Shown here piece after piece: positions 54,501-63,977 of a stretch of DNA of 64,000 nucleotides. The position numbers and the translations under genes are program-made. A model generated the notes under the pieces. It was not told where the DNA came from. It saw only the letters and a list, made by a program, of their open reading frames with translations, and did no database searches. Source of the DNA: Marinobacter santoriniensis NKSG1 (GTDB lineage: Bacteria; Pseudomonadota; Gammaproteobacteria; Pseudomonadales; Oleiphilaceae). Where the stretch lies: contig NZ_APAT01000015.1 in NCBI RefSeq assembly GCF_000347775.1, positions 868,001-932,000 on the forward strand, given 5' to 3'. The stretch's first letter is position 1. Every line of letters begins with the position of its first letter.

Positions 54501-55161
54501 GGTAATAGCGCTGGGCGTCTGCATCCGTGCGGGCGGCTTCGCCGAGCATGTCGTAGGAATAGGTGTAGCCACGTTCAACGTAGGACTTACCCCGGTCCTG
54601 GGCTTCCTCGATGTCACGCCCCAGAACAAACTGGCGGCCCATTTCTTTCATCGCCTGACCAGCCACGGTGCGAACCACCGGCTCGCCCATGCGTTTGACC
54701 AGCTTGCGCAGGGTCTCGCCAACACTCTGCCGCTCGGAATCCTTGAGCAGGTTGCTGGTCATAAGCAGAGCCACGGTCGCGGAATTGATCATGCCGGACT
54801 TGGCCTTGCCGACATGCGCACCCCAGTTGCCCGAGGTGATCTTGTCTTCGATCAGGTCGTGAATGGTCAGGTTATCCGGGACCCGAAGCAATGCTTCGGC
54901 CAGGCACATCAGCGCAACGCCTTCCTTGGTGGTCAGTCCGTACTCCGCCAGAAATTTCTCCATGATGGTCGGGCTGGCATTGTTGCGGACGCTACGCACC
55001 AGGTCTGCGGCACGGGCGGAAATGGCCTCGCGCTCGGCCTGGGACAACTGAGCGTCAGCAATCAGTCGATGAATGACCTCATACTCGCCCGCCAGGTAGT
55101 TCCTGCGAATGGCCTGACGGCTTTCCTCAAGCGTTGGAGTCGCTGATTGCTGCGGTCCCAT
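51532..55161 (-). CDS. putA: Bifunctional proline dehydrogenase / P5C dehydrogenase PutA
   Basis: A 1209-residue enzyme that oxidises proline to glutamate. The proline dehydrogenase barrel occupies the N-terminal half (MVRLVKGAYWDAEIKRA, EFQRLHGMGESLHDQV, RIYAPVGAHKDLL). The aldehyde dehydrogenase half has catalytic Cys819 in FQSAGQRCSALRM and an NAD segment near GVCFTGSTATAQRI. A C-terminal region ending HLCVDTTAAGGNAS follows. There is no N-terminal ribbon-helix-helix DNA-binding domain, so it does not regulate itself. The divergent Lrp-type regulator likely does. Confidence 0.95.
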   Translation of the reverse strand: MGPQQSATPTLEESRQAIRRNYLAGEYEVIHRLIADAQLSQAEREAISARAADLVRSVRNNASPTIMEKFLAEYGLTTKEGVALMCLAEALLRVPDNLTIHDLIEDKITSGNWGAHVGKAKSGMINSATVALLMTSNLLKDSERQSVGETLRKLVKRMGEPVVRTVAGQAMKEMGRQFVLGRDIEEAQDRGKSYVERGYTYSYDMLGEAARTDADAQRYYQSYSDAIDSISKNCKGDVRTNPGISVKLSALLARYEYGQKERVMNELMPRALKLAKKAAAANMGFNIDAEEQDRLDLSLDVIEAILSDPELKGWDGFGVVVQAFGKRSAQTLDWLYALSEKLDRRIMVRLVKGAYWDAEIKRAQVMGLSDFPVFTRKACSDVSYLSCAKQLMGMTDRIYPQFATHNAHSVSAVLELAKDLDRSKFEFQRLHGMGESLHDQVLQDSGVPCRIYAPVGAHKDLLAYLVRRLLENGANSSFVNQIVDTSITPEEIARDPIDAVVALGKDISSKAIVPPAKIFGDQRRNSKGWDITDPVTVAEIEEGRGKFREHQWKGGPILAVESSSEDVHEVRNPADPDDLVGHMTFTSEADISAALDAAQEGFKSWSARSAEERAVCVRKVGDLYEANAHELFALTTREAGKSLLDAVAEIREAVDFAMFYANEGIRYEQDGEARGVMCCISPWNFPLAIFTGQILANLSAGNAVVAKPAEHTSLLAARAVELMHEAGIPRDAIQLLPGTGSTVGSALTSDARVTGVCFTGSTATAQRINKAMTENMAPDAPLVAETGGLNAMIVDSTALPEQVVRDVLASSFQSAGQRCSALRMLYVQKDIADHLLEMLYGAMEELGIGDPWQLSTDVGPVIDEPSQKKIVDHCNKFEQAGKLLKKIDVPGKGRFVSPAVLRVSGIEEMEEEIFGPVLHVATFEAKDIDKVVDAVNAKGYGLTFGIHSRVDRRIEHIASRIHVGNTYVNRNQIGAIVGSQPFGGEGLSGTGPKAGGPLYVRRFLKGETIERPSSSSDKVIGAGKVQKLIDQVAAIKAPKPEARQETLKPFFGDVPAPMDKGYLEMPGPTGEQNHLSFHARGVVLCLGPDADSAMEQAATALSQGNQVVVIAPDAEKKVADAAGAGLPIAAIDGVLDPDALTELSGFEAAVSVAEKPLLKQYRQALAKRDGALLPIITEHTLDQRFVIERHLCVDTTAAGGNASLIASAE

Positions 55162-55208
55162 GATCGTACCCTCCTCGTTGTTGGTCTCTTAACCGCATTT
55201 TAGCGAAG

Positions 55209-55280
55209 CTTGTACAAGTCATTCTCCTATTACGCCCAGGTTTTGACCGACATTGTTCTTTTTTTAAAACAGAAAAATGT
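55209..55280. promoter_or_regulatory. putA/putR divergent control region with palindromes
   Basis: CTTGTACAAG at 55209-55218 is a perfect palindrome. ACATTGTTCT (55250-55259) and AGAAAAATGT (55271-55280) form an inverted repeat with one mismatch and an 11-base spacer, in an AT-rich stretch. Both lie in the 202-base gap between putA and the Lrp-type gene and fit binding sites of that regulator. Confidence 0.5.
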
Positions 55281-55363
55281 ATATTTTTACTGCCTATCCA
55301 CTAAAATTGGTTATTTCGACTTTTGGCCAGGATTTGTACTGGTGTTCTGAAAGGATAGCAGCC

Positions 55364-55816
55364 ATGACGGAACTCGACAGGATCGACCTATCGATCATTC
55401 GGGAATTACAGAGAAACGGCCGGATCACGGTAACGGATCTGGCCTCCAGGGTCGGCCTGTCCAAAACGCCCTGCCAGGTCCGGATGCGCCGCCTGGAAGA
55501 ACAGGGCTACATCACCGGCTACACCGCACTGCTAAACCAGACCAAACTGGGGCTGGCCCATATCGCCTTCGCCCAGGTCACGCTCAACGACACCAGCAGC
55601 AAAGCGCTGGCCGCTTTCAACGAGGCGGTGCGACAGATCGCGGCGGTCGAGCAATGCCACATGATGGCGGCGAACTTTGACTACCTGCTGAAAATCCGGA
55701 CCCGTAACATGGCCGAGTATCGACAGGTGCTGGGTGAACAGGTCTCCAGCCTGCCGCACGTGCTGCAAACCAGTACCTTTGTGGTTATGGAAAGCGTGAA
55801 AGATGCCGGCCTCTAG
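55364..55816 (+). CDS. putR: Lrp/AsnC family regulator, PutR-like
   Basis: A 150-residue regulator with helix-turn-helix (NGRITVTDLASRVGLSKTPC, then QVRMRRLEEQGYI) and a RAM effector domain (YLLKIRTRNMAEYRQVL, LPHVLQTSTFVVM). Divergence from putA matches PutR/BkdR-like activators that respond to proline. Proline as effector is inferred from position. AAAGGA precedes the ATG at 55364. Earlier ATGs lie in the AT-rich promoter and are rejected. Confidence 0.85.
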   Translation: MTELDRIDLSIIRELQRNGRITVTDLASRVGLSKTPCQVRMRRLEEQGYITGYTALLNQTKLGLAHIAFAQVTLNDTSSKALAAFNEAVRQIAAVEQCHMMAANFDYLLKIRTRNMAEYRQVLGEQVSSLPHVLQTSTFVVMESVKDAGL

Positions 55817-55845
55817 GCCGGGTTCGGGACCATCCAGGGCTGACC

Positions 55846-56619
55846 TCAGCCAGCAAGCGCCAGGCCAAGCTCTTTGCGGTAGAGAACATTGCCGATACCC
55901 AATACGATTCGCTCGACCGATACATCTTCCGATACCGGACTGTCCGGCCGATTCTCCATAATCAGCACCGCGCGCAGGAGGTCAAGCAGACGAATAACCA
56001 GGTCGATCGTGGCAAAATCCTCCGGTGCTGCCGCCATTTCGCGAACCACATATGCCCGCGCCGACTCCACCACATACGCCTGATTCCGGTTCAACCGGGA
56101 CGTATTCAGTGCCTTGAGTGACTCGAACCGGTCTTCCCGTTCCCGACGAATCGCCTCCATGCACAACTCCCGGGAATGTGCCGGCGAGTCCGCCTGACGG
56201 AGCAGGCCGGCAAGCCGGAAGTCAACGGTACCCTCGTGACGCTGTTCCTCGAACTCCTGTTCCAGGGACTCCCGGGCTTGCGGCAGGTATTTGCGCACGG
56301 CCTGCTCCCTCGCCTCCACCATGTCATCCAGGGAAGCGGCACTTACCATGCCGCTCATCACCTGCACGCAATAGGTGAAATGTTCCCAGAGGTCTGGCGT
56401 GATGCGGTCGGGATCGTCAGGTAACAGGCGGGCAATCGCCGCGAAGTGGAAATACAGGCTGGTCACTTCCTTTTCGGCGAGCCCGGAGGTACGGACGACC
56501 TCCGGTACACCGATCCGCCGAATGTCCTTCAGCAGCCGGGGAAACAGAATCAGGACATAATGCCTGGCGCCCTCGGTAAGAGCCCCGACAGCGCGCGCAT
56601 GACCTGCTTGATCGGTCAC
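55846..56619 (-). CDS. Hypothetical helical protein
   Basis: A 257-residue soluble protein rich in Leu, Arg and Glu and probably all-helical. It is reminiscent in length of signalling or scaffold proteins, but I recognise no domain. Segments such as YVLILFPRLLKDIRRIG, then DMVEAREQAVRKYL, and ETRDSPVSEDVS-like acidic stretches stand out. The start is a GTG at 56619 behind AAAGGAGG, ten bases upstream. The ATG at 56676 lacks a site. Divergent from a spermidine-synthase-like gene. Confidence 0.65.
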   Translation of the reverse strand: MTDQAGHARAVGALTEGARHYVLILFPRLLKDIRRIGVPEVVRTSGLAEKEVTSLYFHFAAIARLLPDDPDRITPDLWEHFTYCVQVMSGMVSAASLDDMVEAREQAVRKYLPQARESLEQEFEEQRHEGTVDFRLAGLLRQADSPAHSRELCMEAIRREREDRFESLKALNTSRLNRNQAYVVESARAYVVREMAAAPEDFATIDLVIRLLDLLRAVLIMENRPDSPVSEDVSVERIVLGIGNVLYRKELGLALAG

Positions 56620-56693
56620 TTTCCGGTATCCTCCTTTAGCCGGGCCACAACGGCTCTTACTGTAACCATAGCCCAAATGCCGGGGGAGTGACG

Positions 56694-57449
56694 ATGCAAA
56701 AGCCGGAAATCCGGGGCGACATAGTCCATGTCACCCGGGATGCTGTGGGCAATATACTGGTGATTGACGACCGCAAACACCGAGTGCTCAGCTTCGACTC
56801 GGTGTTTGAACAGAGCAAGATCGCCCGCGCCGCGCCCCACGTGCCAGTACATGAATACAGCCGTGCCATGCTGTTACCCGCAGCGTTCGCGACGCCGGCC
56901 CACGTCACCGTGTTGGGAATGGGCGGCGGAGCCCTCGCCCACGGCCTGTACCACCTGCTTCCGGACTGTGCCGTGCATGTGGTCGAGCTTCGTCCGAAAG
57001 TAGTCGAAGTGGCCCATGAATGGTTCGCGCTACCACGGTCTGACCGCCTTGAGATCACCCTCGGCGATGCCCGCAAAATCGTTGCGGATCTGCCCGCGGC
57101 CAGCACCCGGATGATCTTTACCGATCTCTATGGCGCCGACCGGATGAGCCCGGCCCAGGCGCAGCGCCGGTTCATCAAGGATTGCAGCCAGGCCCTGTCC
57201 GACGACGGCTGGCTGATCCTGAATTATCACCGCCCGCCCGATGAAACCAGCCCCCTGTACCGGGAACTGGTCAGACAATTCCCCTGCCTGCTGTACTTCA
57301 GAAGCCGGACCAACAACACGGTGATTTACGGCTGCAAGGAACCCTTCTATCCCTGGCCGTTGGACCTGCCTCATCTGGCAGCACTGGAGGCAAGGCTACC
57401 CATTGGCTGGCGCAAACTGATGAAGAAGCTGATGATTGCGGAGGTCTGA
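56694..57449 (+). CDS. Spermidine synthase-like protein
   Basis: A 251-residue Rossmann protein of the spermidine synthase superfamily, the second such protein in the window. SAM-type loop VTVLGMGGGALAHGLY, then VHVVELRPKVVEVA and a MIFTDLYGADRM strand carrying acidic residues are visible. As with the other copy, the aminopropyltransferase DGxxQ is not evident, so the function is uncertain. GGGGGAG lies just before the ATG at 56694, which is preferred to the GTG at 56688. Confidence 0.78.
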   Translation: MQKPEIRGDIVHVTRDAVGNILVIDDRKHRVLSFDSVFEQSKIARAAPHVPVHEYSRAMLLPAAFATPAHVTVLGMGGGALAHGLYHLLPDCAVHVVELRPKVVEVAHEWFALPRSDRLEITLGDARKIVADLPAASTRMIFTDLYGADRMSPAQAQRRFIKDCSQALSDDGWLILNYHRPPDETSPLYRELVRQFPCLLYFRSRTNNTVIYGCKEPFYPWPLDLPHLAALEARLPIGWRKLMKKLMIAEV

Positions 57450-57464
57450 GATTCTGATCCGGTC

Positions 57465-58142
57465 TCAAAGGCGCTTAAGATACCCGGCCCCCAACTGCGC
57501 CATCTGACGGCGAATCCATCGAACCCGCTCCCAAACATAGGACGTGGGCTGATCGACACGCAGTATCCGCGGATTGGGAAGCACCGCAGCCAGCATGGCC
57601 GCCTGGGTCCGCGACAACTGACTCGCCGGGATCCCGAAAAAGGCCTGACTAGCGGCCCCAACGCCATAAATACCCGGGCCGAATTCAGCAACGTTCAGGT
57701 ACACCTCCAGGATCCGCTGTTTGGACCAGAGCGCCTCAAGCGTAAGCGCCAGTCCTGCTTCCAACGCCTTTCGAACGAAGCTCCGGCCGTTCCACAGGAA
57801 CAGATTCTTGGCCGTTTGCTGGGTGATGGTGCTGGCACCTCGAAGTCCGTCGCCATCGATGTATTCCGACACGGCATGTTGAATGGCCCGGAAATCCACG
57901 CCCCAATGATAGGGAAAACGCTGATCCTCACTGGCGACCACCGCCAGCGACATCCAGGCAGAGATCCGGTCGTACGACACCCACTCCTGCCGGAGATCCG
58001 GAGCCTGGTGCGTCACCTTGTACGTGAGCATGAAAGCCGACGTCGGCGGGTTCACAAAGCGGAACACGAGCACCAGGGCCGTCACGATCAGCAGCAGCCC
58101 CAGGAAGGTCCAGGCCACCCAGCGAAGTATCTTGGCAGACAT
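57465..58142 (-). CDS. mtgA: Monofunctional biosynthetic peptidoglycan transglycosylase
   Basis: A 225-residue inner-membrane glycosyltransferase (GT51) that polymerises lipid II. A single N-terminal helix (about 7-29) anchors the domain. The catalytic Glu is in [14 protein letters not shown], and [17 protein letters not shown] and [15 protein letters not shown] are the standard motifs. Two ATGs are possible: the one at 58142 has GGAGAG upstream, the one at 58160 has nothing. Confidence 0.93.
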   Translation of the reverse strand: MSAKILRWVAWTFLGLLLIVTALVLVFRFVNPPTSAFMLTYKVTHQAPDLRQEWVSYDRISAWMSLAVVASEDQRFPYHWGVDFRAIQHAVSEYIDGDGLRGASTITQQTAKNLFLWNGRSFVRKALEAGLALTLEALWSKQRILEVYLNVAEFGPGIYGVGAASQAFFGIPASQLSRTQAAMLAAVLPNPRILRVDQPTSYVWERVRWIRRQMAQLGAGYLKRL

Positions 58143-58312
58143 CAATCGGGATCTCTCCATCGGAAAGCGCTCAATCTACCATCCAGGCCAGCAAAGGCCT
58201 TCAGTAATGATTCGGAGATTAATAAACCCTAAGACGGCGGCAAGCAAATCCGAAAAGAGAATCGGTAGCCTGTCGTGACAGATTCCCAACGTGATTTCGG
58301 AGCACAGAATCC

Positions 58313-58771
58313 ATGATCCACCTGCTGACCGCCATCCCGATCCGCGCCCTGTTTGCGAGACTGTTTTCACTCCTGTTTTTCGGCCTGGCGTTCTGTCTGA
58401 TTTCAGCGACGGCCATTGATCTGTTTGAACAGCTGGGCGCGGGGCTCGAGCTGATACAGGTTCTGATCAAGGCCGTTAATGGCAGCATCATTGCCCTGGC
58501 TGTTTACGAACTGGCCATGGTGATACGGTCCGAATACAGCGGGCATTCCGAATCCCACGACGTCATCACCATGCTCCGGCGCACGCTTCCTCGATTTATT
58601 GGCACTGCCTGCGTCGCAATGTCGCTGGAAGGCCTGATCATGATCATCAAGTACAGCCAGCTTGAGCTGGCAGGCAACCTTTACTACCCGGTTGCGATTA
58701 TTGTCAGCACAGCCCTGCTACTGGCCGCGCTGGGCGTCTTCCTGAGACTGGCCCCCCGGACCGAGGATTAA
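58313..58771 (+). CDS. Hypothetical integral membrane protein
   Basis: A 152-residue protein with four predicted membrane helices: about residues 11-35, 46-67, 94-111 and 121-143, with a short polar loop in the middle ([13 protein letters not shown]). I recognise no family. The stop overlaps the convergent eutC gene by four bases. No binding site better than moderate precedes the ATG. Confidence 0.65.
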   Translation: MIHLLTAIPIRALFARLFSLLFFGLAFCLISATAIDLFEQLGAGLELIQVLIKAVNGSIIALAVYELAMVIRSEYSGHSESHDVITMLRRTLPRFIGTACVAMSLEGLIMIIKYSQLELAGNLYYPVAIIVSTALLLAALGVFLRLAPRTED

Positions 58772-59595
58772 CCCGTCAGGAAATTACCGGGGCCCGTTAC
58801 GCATTCCAGAACAGGGGTTTCCGACCGGTCCTTCAGCGACACCCCCGAGATTTTCAACCGCCGGGCTTCTTGCAGCAGATACAGGGCCCGTCGGCTCGCC
58901 TCCCGGACATCAAGTCCGGCCGGCCGGATGTTGGAGATGCAGTTGCGTTCCGCATCGGTCCGGCCGGGTGCCGGTGCCCAGGTCAGGTAGAGCCCCAGAC
59001 TGTCAGGGGAACTGAGCCCTGGGCGTTCACCGACGAGCACCAGAACGGCCCGGGCATTCAGGAGATCGCCGATTTCATCGCCCACCGCCACCCGGGCCTG
59101 CTCAACCACCGTGATCGGTGCCAGGGACCACGTTTCGCCAGACGCATCCAGCTGTGACAGAAAGGCTTCAAGAAAGGGGCCTGTATTGTTCTGGACGGCA
59201 AAGGAGGACAGACCATCGGCCACCACGACGGCCAGATCCACCGGCGATGCGGCGGATGCTTCCGGCATATGCAATCGGGACCGGGAGTCTTCATCCAGAC
59301 AGCGCCCCAGATCGGGACGCTGCAGATAGGTCACCCGATCGACGGCCCGGCTGTGCAGACGCAGCGGCGCCCGGCCTGAGATCCGTTCCAGTTGCTCGCA
59401 CAATGTCGTCATATCCAGAGCCAGGTGTACGGCATCGCGGGCCTGGGCGTGGGCGAGCTGAAAGGCCAGCAGTTCACTCGTGGGGAGGCTGACTCCAGCG
59501 CGTCCCAGCCCGATCCGGGCATCGGTATAGGCTCTCAGCCTACGCCAGGGATTGGCGGTGACCGCCGGGGTTGGTGTTTTTTTGCCCTCAGCCAT
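58768..59595 (-). CDS. eutC: Ethanolamine ammonia-lyase small subunit
   Basis: A 275-residue subunit of the adenosylcobalamin-dependent lyase that splits ethanolamine into acetaldehyde and ammonia. The pattern [34 protein letters not shown], in two stretches, and [19 protein letters not shown] and [13 protein letters not shown] are EutC signatures. AGGAG lies 7 bases before the ATG at 59595, inside the end of eutB (8-base overlap). Confidence 0.93.
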   Translation of the reverse strand: MAEGKKTPTPAVTANPWRRLRAYTDARIGLGRAGVSLPTSELLAFQLAHAQARDAVHLALDMTTLCEQLERISGRAPLRLHSRAVDRVTYLQRPDLGRCLDEDSRSRLHMPEASAASPVDLAVVVADGLSSFAVQNNTGPFLEAFLSQLDASGETWSLAPITVVEQARVAVGDEIGDLLNARAVLVLVGERPGLSSPDSLGLYLTWAPAPGRTDAERNCISNIRPAGLDVREASRRALYLLQEARRLKISGVSLKDRSETPVLECVTGPGNFLTG

Positions 59596-61006
59596 GCCCG
59601 ACTCCTGTCCCACTGGAAGGCAGGCGCTTCAATGCCGTCGCAAATCGCTCCGGCACATAGGCCATCAAGCGCCCTGTCTCGCTCTGGATGATCTGCATAT
59701 CCACCAGCCAGCGCTCAAATTCGGGTGCAGGCTTGAGCCCGAGGACCTGTCGCACGTACAACGCATCGTGAAACGAGGTGGTCTGGTAGTTCAGCATGAT
59801 GTCGTCCGATCCGGGGATTCCCATGATGAAGTTGCACCCGGCCACACCCAGCAGGGTCAGCAGGTTATCCATGTCGTTCTGGTCGGCTTCCGCATGGTTG
59901 GTGTAGCAGATGTCGCAGCCCATGGGCAGGCCCAGCAACTTGCCACAGAAATGGTCCTCCAGGCCCGCCCGGATGATTTCCTTGCCATCAAACAGGTATT
60001 CGGGACCAATAAAACCAACGACGGTATTCACCAGCAGCGGCTCAAACTTGCGTGCAACGGCGTAGGCCCGGGCCTCGCAGGTCTGCTGATCCAGCCCGTG
60101 GTGAGCATCTGCAGAGAGGGCACTGCCCTGCCCGGTTTCGAAATACATCACATTGTCGCCCAGGGTTCCGCGTTTGAGTGACAATGCCGCATCCCGGGCC
60201 TCTCTCAAAACTGCCAGATCCACTCCGAAACTTCGGTTCGTGGCTTCGGTGCCACCAATGGACTGGAATACGAGATCCACGGGCGCGCCCTGCTCCATCG
60301 CCTCAAGCGTATTGGTCACGTGTGTCAGCACGCAGGACTGGGTGGGAATGGCGTATTCACGGATCACATCGTCAACCAGATTGAGCAACCGGACGCTCTG
60401 AGACACATTGTCCGTGGCGGGATTGATGCCAATCACGGCATCCCCGTTTCCGTAGAGCAGTCCATCCAGGATACTGGCCGCAATGCCGGTGACATCATCT
60501 GTGGGATGGTTGGGCTGCAGCCGGGTCGACAAGCGCCCGGGCTGGCCAATGGAACTGCGAAAGGCCGTCTCGACGCGGCACTTTTTGGCAACCAGGATCA
60601 GATCCTGATTGCGCATCAGCTTGCTCACTGCGGCCACCATCTCCGGCGTCAGTCCGGGGCGAAGAGCCGTCAGCATCTCCGGCGTGGCATCATCGCTGAG
60701 CAGCCAGTTCCGGAAGTCACCCACCGTCAGATGGGCAATGGGATCGAAGGCGCTCAACTGATGGTCGTCCAGAATCAGGCGGGTAATTTCGTCCGCTTCG
60801 TAGGGAATCAGCGCTTCGTTCAGAAACGATTTCAGCGGCACCTCGGCAAGGGCCATCTGCGCAACAACCCGTTCCTCGGCAGAACGCGCCATCACACCGG
60901 CCAACCGGTCGCCCGATCGAGCCGGTGTCGCCCTCGCCATCAAATCCGCCAGCCCCTCGAAGCGATACACCCGCTGCCCCAGGGTATAGCGATAAGCCTT
61001 GCCCAT
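59588..61006 (-). CDS. eutB: Ethanolamine ammonia-lyase large subunit
   Basis: A 472-residue catalytic TIM-barrel subunit that binds ethanolamine and adenosylcobalamin with Eut[33 protein letters not shown] (in two stretches), [22 protein letters not shown] and [21 protein letters not shown] are characteristic. GGAGG lies 11 bases upstream of the ATG at 61006, and a longer upstream frame is rejected. Translationally coupled to eutC. No eutA reactivase, microcompartment or regulator gene is near. Confidence 0.95.
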   Translation of the reverse strand: MGKAYRYTLGQRVYRFEGLADLMARATPARSGDRLAGVMARSAEERVVAQMALAEVPLKSFLNEALIPYEADEITRLILDDHQLSAFDPIAHLTVGDFRNWLLSDDATPEMLTALRPGLTPEMVAAVSKLMRNQDLILVAKKCRVETAFRSSIGQPGRLSTRLQPNHPTDDVTGIAASILDGLLYGNGDAVIGINPATDNVSQSVRLLNLVDDVIREYAIPTQSCVLTHVTNTLEAMEQGAPVDLVFQSIGGTEATNRSFGVDLAVLREARDAALSLKRGTLGDNVMYFETGQGSALSADAHHGLDQQTCEARAYAVARKFEPLLVNTVVGFIGPEYLFDGKEIIRAGLEDHFCGKLLGLPMGCDICYTNHAEADQNDMDNLLTLLGVAGCNFIMGIPGSDDIMLNYQTTSFHDALYVRQVLGLKPAPEFERWLVDMQIIQSETGRLMAYVPERFATALKRLPSSGTGVGHG

Positions 61007-61075
61007 CCGTGCCCGCCTCCTGTAAAACGTCAGCATCCCGCAGCCGGATCCTGACGACCTGTCCTGACAAGCACT

Positions 61076-61771
61076 ATGAAACTTTCCCGGATTCTCAGCA
61101 ACCAGAACGGCATCAGCCGGCGGGACGCCAACCGTATGCTGGCATTGGGCCGGATTTACGTCGACGGCCGCATTTGCCGGGATGGAAAAAGGGAGATCAG
61201 CCGATTCCGGGAGGTACGGATCGACGATAATATCCTCCAACGGGCGGAACCGGCCTATTACCTCATGCTTCACAAGCCCGCCGGCTACCTCAGCGCCACC
61301 ACCGACCCCGTGCATCCGACCGTACTGGACCTGATCGATCACAGGCTCCGCCCCCACCTCCATATTGGCGGTCGCCTGGACCGGGCCAGTACAGGCTTGC
61401 TGATCCTGAGCAACGATGGCCAGTGGTCCCGCCGGCTGACCGAACCCAGGGTAAAGATCCCCAAGGTCTACCGGGTGACCACGGAAAACCCGGTTACACA
61501 AGAGGCTGTCGAGCGGTTCGCCGAAGGCATCTGGTTTGCCTACGAGGGACTGATAACCTCACCGGCAATACTGGAGCGGCTGGGGGAACGTGAAGCACGG
61601 GTCACGATCTACGAGGGGCGCTACCACCAGATCAAGCGCATGTTCCGGGCGGCAGGAAACCGGGTGATGTCGCTGCACCGGGAACGCATGGGGGATCTGA
61701 TTCTGGAAGGCGATCTCGCCCCGGGGCAGTATCGACCACTGACCCGGGAAGAGATTGATTCGGTGGCCTAG
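61076..61771 (+). CDS. rsuA: Pseudouridine synthase, RsuA family
   Basis: A 231-residue enzyme that isomerises uridine to pseudouridine in rRNA. An N-terminal S4 domain (LSRILSNQNGISRRDANRML) precedes the catalytic domain. Asp102 in GGRLDRASTGLLIL is the nucleophile, and YHQIKRMFRAAGN is the end motif. Length and S4 domain fit RsuA (16S U516) best, with RluE/F as the alternative. Divergent from eutB. Confidence 0.88.
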   Translation: MKLSRILSNQNGISRRDANRMLALGRIYVDGRICRDGKREISRFREVRIDDNILQRAEPAYYLMLHKPAGYLSATTDPVHPTVLDLIDHRLRPHLHIGGRLDRASTGLLILSNDGQWSRRLTEPRVKIPKVYRVTTENPVTQEAVERFAEGIWFAYEGLITSPAILERLGEREARVTIYEGRYHQIKRMFRAAGNRVMSLHRERMGDLILEGDLAPGQYRPLTREEIDSVA

Positions 61772-61780
61772 CCAGGCGGC

Positions 61781-62347
61781 TCAGGCGCGGCTCAGGAACT
61801 TGCGTTCCTCAACGTTGATCTTGATCCGGTCACCGGTGGAGATATGCTCGGGCACCTGAACCACCAGACCGGTGGTGAGCCTGGCTGGCTTGGTTCGTGC
61901 GGTTGCAGAGCCGCCCTTCACCGATGGATCGGTCTCCTCGATCTGAAGTTCCACGGTCGGCGGCAGATCCAGCGCCACCGGCGCATCGCTCACCAGAATG
62001 ACCATCAGGCCCTGGGTGTCTTCGTTGATAAACAACAGTTCGTCTTCGATGGCCTCCCGATTCAGCATGTACTGCGTGAAATCTTCTGAGTCCATGAACA
62101 CGTATTCATCGCCGTCGGCGTAGGAAAATGTCGCTGGCCGACGGACCAGGTCCGCCTGGTTAAGCATGTCGGAATCCTTGAAGGTTTCGTCCAGCTTCTG
62201 GTTGGTGACGACGTCGTACATACGCATCCGATACAGACTGCCACCGGCACGACCCTGGGGGACAGAGCGCTCGATGTCCTTGACGAAATAGACGCGACCC
62301 TCGTATTCGATGGCCTGATTTTTTTTGATCTCGCTGGCTTTTGGCAT
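61781..62347 (-). CDS. efpL: Elongation factor P-like protein EfpL (YeiP)
   Basis: A 188-residue EF-P paralogue that binds stalled ribosomes at polyproline and related stretches. It has the KOW-like domain I with loop tip [15 protein letters not shown]: Arg33 occupies the place of the Lys modified in EF-P, as in E. coli EfpL/YeiP, so no lysylation is needed. OB domains follow. The ATG at 62347 fits the family start, and the upstream extension is rejected. Convergent with rsuA. Confidence 0.88.
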   Translation of the reverse strand: MPKASEIKKNQAIEYEGRVYFVKDIERSVPQGRAGGSLYRMRMYDVVTNQKLDETFKDSDMLNQADLVRRPATFSYADGDEYVFMDSEDFTQYMLNREAIEDELLFINEDTQGLMVILVSDAPVALDLPPTVELQIEETDPSVKGGSATARTKPARLTTGLVVQVPEHISTGDRIKINVEERKFLSRA

Positions 62348-62424
62348 GTCTAATGATTCCGGAAAGGTGAACAACAGGGCTGCTGATATACCACGACTCG
62401 GCCCGATAATCGATAGGAGCCACC

Positions 62425-63072
62425 ATGAGCAAGATACAGATCGACATTGTTTCCGACATCGCATGCCCCTGGTGCGCCATTGGCTATGCCCGTCTGGAGA
62501 AGGCCATGGAACAGCTGGAATCGGAGCACGAGTTCGCCGTCCGGTGGCATGCGTTCGAGCTGAACCCGGATCATACCGGTGAGGGCGAGCCCATCCTTCC
62601 GGCACTCGCCCGTAAGTATGGACGCAGTGAAACTGAGATGCGTTCAAACCAGGACCAGATGATCGAGATCGCCCGGAACCTCGGGCTCAACTTTGAAAAG
62701 ATGCAGGAGCGCTACACCCAGAACACCTTCGATGCCCATCGCCTGGTGAAATGGGCGGAGGAACACGGCAAACAGACCGAGATGAAAAAGGCCTTGTTTG
62801 AAGCCTATTTCGGAAGAGCGGAAGATGTTTCAGATCATGACGTCCTTGCGCAGTGTGTTGAAAATGTCGGTCTGGAACCACAGGAAGCCAGACAGGTACT
62901 GGATTCTGACCGCTACGCACAGGCGGTGCGTGAAGACGAGGCCACCTATCAGCAAGCAGGTGTCAGCGCTGTGCCGGCGTTCATCGTAAACAGGAAGTAC
63001 CTCATCTCCGGCGCGCAGGAACCGGATACGCTCGTCCAGGCGTTCAGGGAGATTTCAGCAGAATCCAGCTGA
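62425..63072 (+). CDS. DsbA family oxidoreductase, FrnE-like
   Basis: A 215-residue cytoplasmic thioredoxin-fold protein. Residues 14-17 are the CPWC active site after [11 protein letters not shown]. The helical insertion and late [20 protein letters not shown] with the cis-Pro are typical of FrnE/2-hydroxychromene-2-carboxylate isomerase-like proteins. It has no signal peptide, so it acts in the cytosol, perhaps as a disulfide isomerase or thiol oxidoreductase. TAGGAG precedes the ATG. It lies 35 bases before the next gene. Confidence 0.88.
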   Translation: MSKIQIDIVSDIACPWCAIGYARLEKAMEQLESEHEFAVRWHAFELNPDHTGEGEPILPALARKYGRSETEMRSNQDQMIEIARNLGLNFEKMQERYTQNTFDAHRLVKWAEEHGKQTEMKKALFEAYFGRAEDVSDHDVLAQCVENVGLEPQEARQVLDSDRYAQAVREDEATYQQAGVSAVPAFIVNRKYLISGAQEPDTLVQAFREISAESS

Positions 63073-63107
63073 ATCACATTCATGGGAAGCATCACAGGAG
63101 AACAGGT

Positions 63108-63977
63108 ATGAAGGTATCTTTTATCGGGCTTGGCATCATGGGCAGTCGAATGGCCAACAACCTGCTCAAGCATGAAGGGATCACTCTCACCGTTTTCAAC
63201 CGGTCCGCCGAGGCGATGGCGCCCCTCAAGGATGCCGGCGCCCGGACAGCAACCTCGGCCCGCGATGCCGTTGTCGACGCGGACGTGGTGTTCACCATGC
63301 TCAGTGCGCCGGAGGCGGTTGAGAGCGTGGCATTTGGCGATGAAGGGTTTGTCGATGCGATGGCGGAAAACGCACTCTGGGTCAACTGCTCGACCGTGAA
63401 CCCTTCGTACACTCGCGAATGCGCGGAGCGAGCGCACAAGGCAGGACTGCGCTTTCTGGACGCCCCGGTAGCCGGCACCAAGATGCCCGCGGAAACCGGC
63501 GAACTCACGTTCCTGCTCGGTGGCGAATCCGACGATGTCGAGCAGGTTCGCCCGCTGCTGGAACATATGGGCCAGAAAATCCTGCACGTCGGCCCGTCCG
63601 GCCAGGGCAGCGCTTTCAAGATGCTCGTCAACGCGTTGCTTGCCCAGAACATGCTGGTGTACTCCGAAACCGCACTGCTGGGCGAAAAACTCGGTTTCAG
63701 CCGGGATTTCCTGATGGATACCCTGCCCAACCTGCCGGTTACAGCGCCCTTCCTGAAGGGCAAGGCAGGACTGATCAAAGAAGCCGATTATGAAGCCCAG
63801 TTTCCCCTGGAACTCATGCTCAAGGATCTGCATCTACTGGACGTGACCGCCTACGAGGAGAAACAGCCTCTGTTCCTCGCCGGCCTTGCCAAATCCGTCT
63901 ATGGCCAGGCCAACAGCGCAGGACACGGACGTGACGATTTTGCAGCGGTGTTTGATTACCTTCAGAAGCTTGGCTAG
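63108..63977 (+). CDS. Beta-hydroxyacid dehydrogenase (GarR/GLYR1-type)
   Basis: A 289-residue NAD(P)-dependent dehydrogenase. The nucleotide loop FIGLGIMGSRMANNLL starts the protein. DAPVAGTKMPAETGELTFLLGG is the substrate loop, shortened here to two parts, and Lys171 in GSAFKMLVNALL is catalytic. Candidate substrates are 3-hydroxyisobutyrate, tartronate semialdehyde or succinic semialdehyde. It may complement MmsA in valine breakdown, though it lies far away. AGGAGAACAGGT precedes the ATG. Confidence 0.88.
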   Translation: MKVSFIGLGIMGSRMANNLLKHEGITLTVFNRSAEAMAPLKDAGARTATSARDAVVDADVVFTMLSAPEAVESVAFGDEGFVDAMAENALWVNCSTVNPSYTRECAERAHKAGLRFLDAPVAGTKMPAETGELTFLLGGESDDVEQVRPLLEHMGQKILHVGPSGQGSAFKMLVNALLAQNMLVYSETALLGEKLGFSRDFLMDTLPNLPVTAPFLKGKAGLIKEADYEAQFPLELMLKDLHLLDVTAYEEKQPLFLAGLAKSVYGQANSAGHGRDDFAAVFDYLQKLG

